Below the pieces are notes generated by a model that worked only from the letters and a program-made list of their open reading frames with translations, was not told the origin of the DNA and did not search any database. From positions 283,760-347,759 of the forward strand of contig NZ_JBGRUO010000002.1 in assembly GCF_041537905.1 (NCBI RefSeq): DNA of 64,000 nt. The letters are read 5' to 3'. The position numbers were made by a program, and so were the translations under genes. The first letter of the stretch is position 1, and every line of letters begins with the position of its first letter. Below, piece after piece: positions 17,510-24,986 of this stretch. Source of the stretch: Ruegeria_C sp041537905 (GTDB taxonomy: Bacteria > Pseudomonadota > Alphaproteobacteria > Rhodobacterales > Rhodobacteraceae).

Positions 17510-18700
17510 ATGAGCAAGAACTGGAACAAGCGCACCCAGGCCGTTCATAGCGGTATTCGCCGCAGCCAATACAGCGAAGTGAGCGAGACGATTTTCCTGA
17601 CCCAGGGCTTTGTCTATGACACTGCCGAACAGGCCGAGGCCCGGTTCATTCAGGCCGGCGATGACGAGTTCATCTATGCCCGCTACGGCAACCCCACCGT
17701 GCGCATGTTCGAAGAGCGGATCGCCGCACTGGAAGGGGCCGAGGACGGCTTTGCCACCGCTAGTGGCATGGCGGCCGTCAACGGCGCGCTGACCGCGATG
17801 TTACAGGCGGGCGACCATGTGGTGTCGGCGCGCGCGCTCTTTGGGTCCTGCCTCTATATTCTGGAGAATATCCTGTCCCGCTACGGGGTCGAGGTCACCT
17901 TTGTGGATGGCACTGATTTGAGCCAGTGGAAGGCGGCGCTGCGGCCTGACACCAAGGCGGTATTCTTTGAGTCCATGTCGAACCCCACGCTCGAAGTTGT
18001 TGACATCGCAGCAGTTTCCGAGCTGGCCCATGCGGTTGGCGCGACCGTGGTGGTTGACAATGTCTTCTCCACCCCGGTCTTTTCACGGGCGATCGAACAG
18101 GGTGCGGATGTGGTGATCTATTCGGCCACCAAACATATCGACGGGCAGGGGCGCGCGCTGGGCGGTATCATCCTGGGCACGCGCGATTTCATCCGGGGCA
18201 CGGTCGAGCCCTATCTGAAACATACCGGCGGTGCGCTCAGCCCGTTCAATGCGTGGGTGATGCTCAAGGGGTTGGAAACCATGTCCCTGCGGGTGAATGC
18301 GCAGGCGGAAAGCGCCCTGAAGATCGCCGAAGCGCTTGAGGACCACCCCGCACTGGAACGTTTGCTTTATCCGGGGCTCAAAACTCATGCACAGAACGCG
18401 CTGGTTCAGACCCAGCTGGGTGGCAAGGGCGGTACCGTGCTGTCGCTGGACATTCGCGGCGGCAAGGATGGGGCCTTTGCGTTCCTCAACGCGATGACGA
18501 TCCCGGTGATCTCGAACAATCTGGGCGATGCCAAATCCATCGCCACCCACCCGGCCACTACGACCCATCAACGCCTGTCGGACGAACAGCGCACTGCACT
18601 GGGTATCACGCCGGGTCTGGTCCGTCTGTCAGTGGGGCTGGAGGATACGGATGATCTGATCGGTGATCTTCAGGCGGCTCTGGCGGCGTCGCAGCCTTAA
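17510..18700 (+). CDS. metZ: O-succinylhomoserine sulfhydrylase
   Basis: MetZ is a PLP enzyme of the Cys/Met gamma family that makes homocysteine from O-succinylhomoserine and sulfide. The 396 residues match the family length; the PLP lysine is in VIYSATKHIDGQGR, and RYGNPTVRMFEERIAALEGAE and VDNVFSTPVFSRAIEQGADV are typical of the O-succinylhomoserine branch. GAGGA precedes the ATG. Expression is very likely controlled by the upstream SAM-II riboswitch and terminator. O-acetylhomoserine as substrate is possible but less likely. Confidence 0.95.
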   Translation: MSKNWNKRTQAVHSGIRRSQYSEVSETIFLTQGFVYDTAEQAEARFIQAGDDEFIYARYGNPTVRMFEERIAALEGAEDGFATASGMAAVNGALTAMLQAGDHVVSARALFGSCLYILENILSRYGVEVTFVDGTDLSQWKAALRPDTKAVFFESMSNPTLEVVDIAAVSELAHAVGATVVVDNVFSTPVFSRAIEQGADVVIYSATKHIDGQGRALGGIILGTRDFIRGTVEPYLKHTGGALSPFNAWVMLKGLETMSLRVNAQAESALKIAEALEDHPALERLLYPGLKTHAQNALVQTQLGGKGGTVLSLDIRGGKDGAFAFLNAMTIPVISNNLGDAKSIATHPATTTHQRLSDEQRTALGITPGLVRLSVGLEDTDDLIGDLQAALAASQP

Positions 18701-18704
18701 AGAG

Positions 18705-18732
18705 GGCAGGGCGCCAAGATACACGCCTTGCC
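18705..18732 (+). terminator. hairpin after metZ, possible terminator
   Basis: GGCAGGGCG (18705-18713) pairs with CGCCTTGCC (18724-18732) with one G-T pair. It is five bases after the stop; the T run is poor, so termination is only likely. Confidence 0.45.
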
Positions 18733-18884
18733 AGCTTCGTTTGGACTGCATCGGGGCGCAAATCTGCGAATTCTGACGATTTTCTGCGATCCGGTTTGCT
18801 ATCGCCATCGTATAGAAGCTAGATTGAAGGCTGTCGGCGGCGCACACCGCCCCAAGCCGCAGACGAGAGACAGGGGACAGACCC

Positions 18885-19988
18885 ATGAATTTCCAACCGC
18901 GCAATCTGGACGATGTGCCGAACCGCAAGGCCGCCGAAGCGGCGTTGGACGTGTTGCGCGCCTGGGCCAAAAACGCCAGCGACGCCGAGATTGCGACGCT
19001 GGACCCTGCCGTCGCAAGACTGATCCCGGGGCTGAGCGACGTAAATTACCCGGCGCTCTCGCGGGATTATCCCGAGAATTTCGAGGTCGACGCGGCATAC
19101 CGCGCGACGCTGCCTGATCTTCAAAACGGCCCCTCCAGCCTTATCCGTGGCGCCCAGCAACATATCCAGCATGTGGGGATTTCGAATTTCCGCCTGCCGG
19201 TGCGGTTCCATGCCAAGGGCGGAACCGATCTGACGCTGGAAACCTCGGTTACCGGAACCGTGAGCCTTGATGCCGAAAAGAAAGGCATCAACATGTCCCG
19301 GATCATGCGCTCCTTCTACAAACACGCCGAGCGGACCTTCAGTTTCGAGACCATCGAGGCGGCGCTGGACGATTATAAATCCGATCTGGACAGCTTTGAT
19401 GCCCGCATCCAGATGCGGTTTTCCTATCCGTTAAAGGTGCAAAGCCTACGCTCGGGTCTGGAAGGCTATCAGTATTATGACTTTGCGCTTGAGCTGATCG
19501 AGGTTGCGGGCGAACGCAAGAAGATCATGCATCTGGACTATGTCTATTCGTCCACCTGCCCCTGCTCTCTGGAACTGTCCGAACATGCGCGCGTGATGCG
19601 TGGCCAGTTGGCGACCCCGCATTCACAGCGCTCGGTGGCGCGGATTTCGGTGGTTCTTGACCCCACCGCCCCCTGCCTGTGGTTCGAGGACCTGCTCACG
19701 CTCTGTCGGCAGGCGGTTCCCACCGAGACGCAGGTGATGGTCAAACGCGAGGATGAGCAGGCTTTTGCCGAGCTGAACGCGGCCAATCCGATCTTTGTCG
19801 AAGACGCGGTGCGGCTGTTTTGTGCCGAGTTGCAGGCGGATCACCGCATCGGTGACTTCCGGGTTGTGGCAAGCCATCAGGAAAGCCTGCACAGCCATGA
19901 CGCAGTGTCCGTCCTCACCGAAGGCGATACCTTTGCCTCTGACAGTCTGGAGCCGCGCCTGTTTAACTCGCTGGTCCACACCGGATAA
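18885..19988 (+). CDS. folE2: GTP cyclohydrolase I, type IB
   Basis: FolE2 converts GTP to 7,8-dihydroneopterin triphosphate, the first step to folate (and queuosine in some organisms). The 367-residue protein has the type IB signatures SSLIRGAQQHIQHVGISNF, the metal-binding Cys in YVYSSTCPCSLELSEHA, and TPHSQRS. Type IB enzymes accept metals other than zinc and often replace FolE under zinc limitation; no Zur box was recognised in the 184-base upstream region. GGGGAC precedes the ATG. Downstream steps folB and folP are encoded at 35.5-37.5 kb. Confidence 0.95.
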   Translation: MNFQPRNLDDVPNRKAAEAALDVLRAWAKNASDAEIATLDPAVARLIPGLSDVNYPALSRDYPENFEVDAAYRATLPDLQNGPSSLIRGAQQHIQHVGISNFRLPVRFHAKGGTDLTLETSVTGTVSLDAEKKGINMSRIMRSFYKHAERTFSFETIEAALDDYKSDLDSFDARIQMRFSYPLKVQSLRSGLEGYQYYDFALELIEVAGERKKIMHLDYVYSSTCPCSLELSEHARVMRGQLATPHSQRSVARISVVLDPTAPCLWFEDLLTLCRQAVPTETQVMVKREDEQAFAELNAANPIFVEDAVRLFCAELQADHRIGDFRVVASHQESLHSHDAVSVLTEGDTFASDSLEPRLFNSLVHTG

Positions 19989-20038
19989 CACGTCCGGTAA
20001 CGCCCGTTTTCGGTCGACAATTCGCCTGTGACGCTGCG

Positions 20039-20059
20039 GCGCAGCAATTTTTGCTGCGC
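20039..20059 (+). terminator. perfect hairpin after folE2
   Basis: GCGCAGCAA (20039-20047) pairs perfectly with TTGCTGCGC (20051-20059) around a TTT loop. It lies 50 bases after folE2. There is no T run, so it may stabilise the 3' end or act as a weak terminator. Confidence 0.4.
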
Positions 20060-20154
20060 TTGCTCGGTTTTGCCTATATGTTCGAAGCCAGATCAGGTCC
20101 GGCGTCGGTGAACAGGATGTTCAACGGGCGGACCGGTACAGGCAGAGGACGACT

Positions 20155-20271
20155 ATGCGTGTCACATATTCGGAGCCGGGCAGAGATGCTCATGGGCTTT
20201 GGAAGGCTCTCTTAACGCCCTCTATGTTTTCACTTTTCCCGACAGTCAAAGATAGGGGAGCCCTAAAATGA
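20155..20271 (+). CDS. possible 38-codon leader ORF before the AKP-rich gene
   Basis: ATG 20155 is preceded by AGAGGA and opens a 38-codon frame (starting MRVTYSEPGRDAHG) that ends in an ATGA overlap with the start of the AKP-rich gene. The arrangement fits translational coupling, but the peptide has no recognised family and could be chance. Confidence 0.25.
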   Translation: MRVTYSEPGRDAHGLWKALLTPSMFSLFPTVKDRGALK

Positions 20272-21020
20272 GCTTTATCAAGACACCATTGGAAATCCAG
20301 GCCGCAGCCATCCGCGTGGCCGGACAGCTTATCGCGAATCAGCTCCGGATCATCGAGGTCGTGAGCAAAACCGCGATGGAAGCGCCGTTCTGTCAGGTGC
20401 GCGCCCTTCAGTCGGCCGCAGCCGAGCCTGCCCCGGCACCGGTCGCCAAAGCCGCACCCAAAGCACCTGTTGCACCCGCGCCCGCCAAGCCTGCGCCCAA
20501 AGCCAAGGCCAAACCCGCTCCGGCAAAGGCCAAAACCGCGAAACCGGCCCCGAAGGCCGCAGCACCTGCTGCCAAAGCGGCCCCGGCCAAGCCTGCACCG
20601 GCCAAGCCCGCACCTGCCAAGGTTGCCCCGGCCAAACCCGCCCCGGCAGCCAAGGCAAAGGCGGCCCCTGTGAAGGCCGAAGCCGCGAAACCGGCCCCAA
20701 AAGCCACTGCACCAGCAGCCCCGGCCAAGCCCGCAGCCAAAGCGGCCGCCCCGGCAGCCAAAGCCCCTGCCAAGCCTGCTGCCGCCCCGACCAAGTCGGA
20801 AGCACCTGCGGCCAAGACGGCAACGCCCAAACCCGCCGCAAAACCGGCCCCGGCCAAAGCTGCGACCAAACCGGCAGCAGAGGCAAAGCCAGCCGCTGTG
20901 GCCGAAACGGCCAAGCCCGCCCCGGCCCGCAACGGCACCCGGTCGCCTTCCACGCCGCCGGCAATGCCCGCAGCCAAGGCCAAACCACAGGCCAAAGCGC
21001 AGCCCAAACCCAAGAGCTGA
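20268..21020 (+). CDS. Ala-Lys-Pro-rich histone-H1-like protein
   Basis: A 250-residue protein in two parts. Residues 1-50 form a short helical, amphipathic segment (IQAAAIRVAGQLIANQLRII) that loosely recalls a phasin helix. From about residue 52 to the end the sequence is nearly all Ala, Lys and Pro in AKPAPAK-like repeats, with a basic end. Such tails in PhaF phasins and bacterial H1-like proteins bind DNA non-specifically. The tail is encoded by imperfect GCC-AAG/AAA-CCC repeats, prone to length change. GGGGAG lies before the ATG. It may be a nucleoid or granule-associated protein; no catalytic domain is present. Confidence 0.7.
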   Translation: MSFIKTPLEIQAAAIRVAGQLIANQLRIIEVVSKTAMEAPFCQVRALQSAAAEPAPAPVAKAAPKAPVAPAPAKPAPKAKAKPAPAKAKTAKPAPKAAAPAAKAAPAKPAPAKPAPAKVAPAKPAPAAKAKAAPVKAEAAKPAPKATAPAAPAKPAAKAAAPAAKAPAKPAAAPTKSEAPAAKTATPKPAAKPAPAKAATKPAAEAKPAAVAETAKPAPARNGTRSPSTPPAMPAAKAKPQAKAQPKPKS

Positions 21021-21071
21021 CCCCGCGCCAGCGCTTGACAGCGAAGCCATGGCGCGCCAACGCTGCGCGTC

Positions 21072-22520
21072 ATGTTAGACCTTCGCCCCGTCGGATATGT
21101 GATCGGCCTGCTGGTCGCTATTCTTGGCCTGACCATGCTGTTGCCGATGATGTCGGATTTCGCCGAAGGGCGGGGCGAATGGCACGTCTTTCTGCAAAGT
21201 GCCCTGATCACCACCCTGGTGGGCGCTTTGATGGCCATGAGCTGCGCCAATGGCGTGCGCGAGGGCCTGACCATCCAGCAGACCTTCCTTCTGACAACCG
21301 GCGTCTGGGTGGCCCTGCCGATCTTTGGCGCGATCCCCTTCATGTTCGGTGAGACCGAACTGCGCTTTGTCGATGCGCTGTTCGAGTCGATGTCGGGCCT
21401 GACCACCACCGGTTCGACCGTGATCTCGGGCCTCGACGAGTTGCCGCGCGGGCTGCTGCTGTGGCGCGGGCTGCTGCAATGGCTGGGCGGCATCGGCATC
21501 ATCGTTGTTGCGATGGTCTTCCTGCCCGAGTTGCGGGTCGGTGGCATGCAGATCTTTCGCTCGGAAGGGTTTGATACCTTTGGGAAAATTCTGCCCCGCG
21601 CGACCGAGATTTCGTCCCGGATTTCCGTCGTCTACATCTCGCTGACCATGGCCTGCGCGCTGGCTTATGCCGCTTCGGGTATGGATGCGTTCGACGCCTC
21701 GGTCCATGCCATGACCACCGTGGCGACCGGCGGGTTTGCCAATTACGACGCCTCGTTCGGGGGTTTCCCGCCCGCGACCGAATATGTGGCGGTTCTGTTC
21801 ATGATCCTCGCGGCGCTGCCCTTCGTGCGCTACGTGCAGATGATCGCGGGCACCGCCGAGCCGCTCTACCGCGACAGCCAGGTGCGCGCCTTTATCGGAA
21901 CCGCGTTGGTGCTGGTGTCGGTCCTGACGCTGTGGAACCTGCTGCAGACCCCGGCAACCGGCGAGGGCGTCATCCGCAAGACCCTGTTCAACACCGTGTC
22001 GCTGATGACCGGAACCGGCTATGCCAGCACTGACTATATGAGCTGGGGCGGCTTTCCGGTCACCATGCTGTTCTTTATCGGTCTGATCGGCGGCTGTGCG
22101 GGATCAACCGCTTGCTCGATCAAGATCTTCCGCTACCAGCTGCTGTTTGCCTCGATCAAGGCGCAGTTGCAGCGCATTCGTCAGCCCAGCGGTGTCTTCA
22201 CGCCACGCTATAGCGGGCGCGCCGTGGGGCAGGACGTGCTGAGTTCGGTGATGAGCTTTTTCGTCTTTTTCATCGTGACCATGGGCATCCTGTCCTGGGG
22301 GCTCGGCCTGACCGGCCTGAATTTCGTGACCTCGATTTCCGGGGCTGCCGCCGCGCTGGCCAATATCGGGCCGGGGCTGGGCGATCAGATCGGCCCGGCG
22401 GGCAATTTCGCCAATCTCAACGACACCGCCAAGTGGATGTTGACCTTAGGCATGCTGATCGGCCGACTTGAGCTGATGGCCGTCTATGTGATCCTGACCG
22501 TGCAATTCTGGAGAGCCTGA
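21072..22520 (+). CDS. trkH: TrkH-family potassium uptake protein
   Basis: The membrane subunit of a Trk/Ktr-type K+ system. The 482 residues have four M1-P-M2 repeats. Selectivity-filter segments are visible: TTTGST (111-116), ATGGFAN (218-224), TGTGYAS and NIGPGLG. This is the pattern of K+ channels-derived symporters. TrkA/KtrA, the regulatory RCK partner, is not in the window. The stop overlaps the start of the following ThDP enzyme by one base (TGATG), so both are translated from one message. No strong ribosome site is visible at the ATG. Confidence 0.93.
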   Translation: MLDLRPVGYVIGLLVAILGLTMLLPMMSDFAEGRGEWHVFLQSALITTLVGALMAMSCANGVREGLTIQQTFLLTTGVWVALPIFGAIPFMFGETELRFVDALFESMSGLTTTGSTVISGLDELPRGLLLWRGLLQWLGGIGIIVVAMVFLPELRVGGMQIFRSEGFDTFGKILPRATEISSRISVVYISLTMACALAYAASGMDAFDASVHAMTTVATGGFANYDASFGGFPPATEYVAVLFMILAALPFVRYVQMIAGTAEPLYRDSQVRAFIGTALVLVSVLTLWNLLQTPATGEGVIRKTLFNTVSLMTGTGYASTDYMSWGGFPVTMLFFIGLIGGCAGSTACSIKIFRYQLLFASIKAQLQRIRQPSGVFTPRYSGRAVGQDVLSSVMSFFVFFIVTMGILSWGLGLTGLNFVTSISGAAAALANIGPGLGDQIGPAGNFANLNDTAKWMLTLGMLIGRLELMAVYVILTVQFWRA

Positions 22521-24094
22521 TGAAGAAACCGCTGGGGGCGCAGATTTCCCACATGCTCAGCGACCGGGGCGTCGAGGTGATCTTTGGGATACCGGGGGTC
22601 CATAATCAGGAGATGTATCGCGGCATCGAAGAGGCTGGCATTCGCCACGTTCTCGCCCGTCACGAGCAGGGGGCGGGGTTCATGGCCGATGGTTATGCGC
22701 GTGCCTCGGGTAAGCCCGGCGTGGCTTATGTGATCACCGGTCCGGGGCTGTTGAATACGTTGACGCCGCTGGCGCAGGCGTATTCCGATTCCGTGCCGGT
22801 TCTGGCGATCTCGTCCTGTCTGGACGAAACCGCCTCCCGCAAGGGCCAACTGCACCAGATGCGCGATCAGGAAGGCGCCGCCGCAACCGTCTGCGACTGG
22901 TCCGAAACGGCCCATTCCGCAGCTTCAGCTTATGGTCTGATCGAACGCGCCTTCGAAGAATTCGAGCTGGCGCGGCCCAGACCCAAAGCCATTCAGGTGC
23001 CGATTGCTCAGCTCGAAGCATTGGCCGACCCGGCGCCTTTTCCCAACCAGCCCGCGCTGCGCCTCAAGGCGCAGGACCCTGATATTGCGCCGGTGCTCTC
23101 CTTGCTCAACCTGGCTCGGCGACCGCTGTTCATTCTGGGCGGCGGGGCGCGGTCGAACCTGTGGCGGCAGATCGTGACGCAGCTTGGGGCAGCCTGTTTC
23201 ACCACATATGCCGGGCGCGGTCAGGTTGGCGCGGATTATCCGCTCAATTTCGGAGCGATGCTGGCGCGGCCCGGCAGTGCGGCGGTGATCGGCAGCGCCG
23301 ATCTGGTGATCGCGGTGGGGACCGAACTGGCCGAGGTGGACCTCTGGCGCGAAGATCTCGGTCATAGCACAACGCTGGTGCGGGTCGATCTGGACCCGCA
23401 GGTGCTGTCTGACGGGCAGCGCGCGCTGGTCAAGCTGCAGGCCGATGGGACGAGCTTCGCAAAAGCGCTCTGGTCGGCCACCGAAGGGGCCAAGCCCGCC
23501 ACCGGCTGGTCGGTGGAGGAGGTGGCCACAACCCGTGCCCGCTGGCGGGCTGAGGCGGATGCAGAGCGCCCCGGCATCTTGCCGGTGATCGACGCGCTGC
23601 GCGATGCGGTGCCCCCGGATGCGATGATCTATTCCGACATGACCCAATTCGCCTACCTCGCGAAAGAGGTCTGGGACATGCACTACCCCCATCACTGGCA
23701 CCACCCGTCGGGGTTTGGAACGTTGGGATATGCGCTGCCCGCCGGAATCGGCGGTGCGGTTGCGCGTGATGGAAAACCCACCATGGTGATCGCGGGCGAT
23801 TATGGCTTTCACTATACGATGCAGGAGCTTGGCGTGGCGGTCGAGTTGGGCCTGCCGTTGCCGATCGTCATCTGGGACAACGGCAAGCTGAAAGAGATCG
23901 AGGAAAGCATGCAGCGGGCGCAGATCGCGCCCAACGCGGTGATCGCCCGCAACCCCGATTTCTGCGCCTTGGCCAATGCTTTCGGGGCCGCCTCAGCCGC
24001 GCCAGCCTCGCTTGCCGAGATGCAGGAGGCCGTGCGCGCGGCCTTCACGGCAAATGGTCCGACACTGATCTATCTGACGCCCGATATCGTCTGA
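22520..24094 (+). CDS. ThDP-dependent decarboxylase, AruI-like (5-guanidino-2-oxopentanoate decarboxylase candidate)
   Basis: A 524-residue thiamine-diphosphate enzyme with the acetolactate-synthase fold. The N-terminal PYR domain has IPGVHNQEMYRGI and the catalytic Glu in ARHEQGAGFMADGYAR. The C-terminal PP domain has the ThDP/Mg motif GDYGFHY...IVIWDN, with Tyr in place of the usual second Gly. Similarity in the first 100 residues to AruI suggests arginine catabolism by transamination, decarboxylating 5-guanidino-2-oxopentanoate. Related 2-oxo acid decarboxylases cannot be excluded. Coupled to trkH by a one-base overlap; no arginine transaminase gene is adjacent. Confidence 0.78.
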   Translation: MKKPLGAQISHMLSDRGVEVIFGIPGVHNQEMYRGIEEAGIRHVLARHEQGAGFMADGYARASGKPGVAYVITGPGLLNTLTPLAQAYSDSVPVLAISSCLDETASRKGQLHQMRDQEGAAATVCDWSETAHSAASAYGLIERAFEEFELARPRPKAIQVPIAQLEALADPAPFPNQPALRLKAQDPDIAPVLSLLNLARRPLFILGGGARSNLWRQIVTQLGAACFTTYAGRGQVGADYPLNFGAMLARPGSAAVIGSADLVIAVGTELAEVDLWREDLGHSTTLVRVDLDPQVLSDGQRALVKLQADGTSFAKALWSATEGAKPATGWSVEEVATTRARWRAEADAERPGILPVIDALRDAVPPDAMIYSDMTQFAYLAKEVWDMHYPHHWHHPSGFGTLGYALPAGIGGAVARDGKPTMVIAGDYGFHYTMQELGVAVELGLPLPIVIWDNGKLKEIEESMQRAQIAPNAVIARNPDFCALANAFGAASAAPASLAEMQEAVRAAFTANGPTLIYLTPDIV

Positions 24095-24113
24095 GCCTGC
24101 CGATGCGTGCGGG

Positions 24114-24809
24114 CTAAAGGAACTCAACCTTTCCAGTGGCAATGTCATAGATCGCGGCGGCGGATTTCAACCTGCCGCTTTGGGTGAGATCAGACAGGAT
24201 CGGCGCGGTTGAGCGTGCCTTTTGGGCACCCAGGCGCGCGTTCTGCGCCGTGGCGGCGGCCAGCAGGTCGGGCGGGTTGTCGGCCATGACGTCCTCGACG
24301 GCGGGGCGGATTGCATTAACAAGACCCGACAGATGCCCGCCGGGCAGGGTGGCATCCTCCACCGCCGAGATGGTGGCACTGACCGCCCCGCAGGAGCTGT
24401 GCCCCAGAACCAGGATCGTCGAGATGCCAAGCACCGCCGCGCCATATTCCAGGCTCGCCAGCCCATAATCGCTGATGACGTTGCCCGCAGCGCGGATGAC
24501 GAACAACTCGCCGGGTCCCTGATCAAAGATCAGTTCAGGGGCAACGCGGGAATCGGCACAGCTGACGATTGTTGCAAAAGGCTGCTGACCCAGCGCGCGC
24601 GCGCTGCGACCAACCGAGTGGTCGGTGTTGATCGGCGTATTCGCCACATAGCGCGCATTGCCCTCCATGAGCCGCTCCAGCGCCTCATCCGGTGACACCA
24701 ACGGAGTGTCGGCGCGGGCGGGCCGCACAAACGGCGCGGCAAAGGCCGCTGCACCACCGGCGATCACGCCGCGCCGGTTCCATGCTGTCAATCGGTCTTT
24801 GTCAGCCAT
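24114..24809 (-). CDS. beta-class carbonic anhydrase with Tat signal
   Basis: A zinc enzyme interconverting CO2 and bicarbonate. The beta-class zinc ligands and Asp-Arg dyad are visible: SCADSR (Cys, Asp, Arg) and GHSSCG (His, Cys). At 231 residues it has a longer N-terminus than cytosolic forms: WNRRGVIAGGAAAFAAPFV followed by ARAD resembles a twin-arginine signal peptide, implying folded, zinc-loaded export to the periplasm. It is convergent with the ThDP enzyme (20 bases). The 177 bases upstream on the minus strand end with the terminator of the next gene. Confidence 0.93.
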   Translation of the reverse strand: MADKDRLTAWNRRGVIAGGAAAFAAPFVRPARADTPLVSPDEALERLMEGNARYVANTPINTDHSVGRSARALGQQPFATIVSCADSRVAPELIFDQGPGELFVIRAAGNVISDYGLASLEYGAAVLGISTILVLGHSSCGAVSATISAVEDATLPGGHLSGLVNAIRPAVEDVMADNPPDLLAAATAQNARLGAQKARSTAPILSDLTQSGRLKSAAAIYDIATGKVEFL

Positions 24810-24920
24810 CTGTCTGTCCTGTGTTCCTGCCCATCTGCCGAGACTTTCCTACCCGACGGGGACGGCGTCAATGTGTCCGACGGTGCAACCCGGTGCATCC
24901 CGGCGCGTGGTGAAGCGAGA

Positions 24921-24949
24921 AAACGCGCCGAAGATCGGCGCGTTTGTCA
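24921..24949 (-). terminator. terminator after the degenerate-protease gene
   Basis: AAACGCGCCGA pairs perfectly with TCGGCGCGTTT (24921-24931 with 24935-24945, AGA loop). Read on the minus strand it is followed by a T-rich tract, 40 bases after the stop of the gene at 24987. Confidence 0.75.
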
Positions 24950-24986
24950 GTTTCGTGAGGCGCGAGCGGCTAACCACCCATTGGGA

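Noticed and set aside
20190..21050. Gly/Cys-rich minus-strand frame opposite the AKP gene
   Set aside because: The composition is the direct complement of GCC/AAG/CCC repeats; no ribosome site or family.
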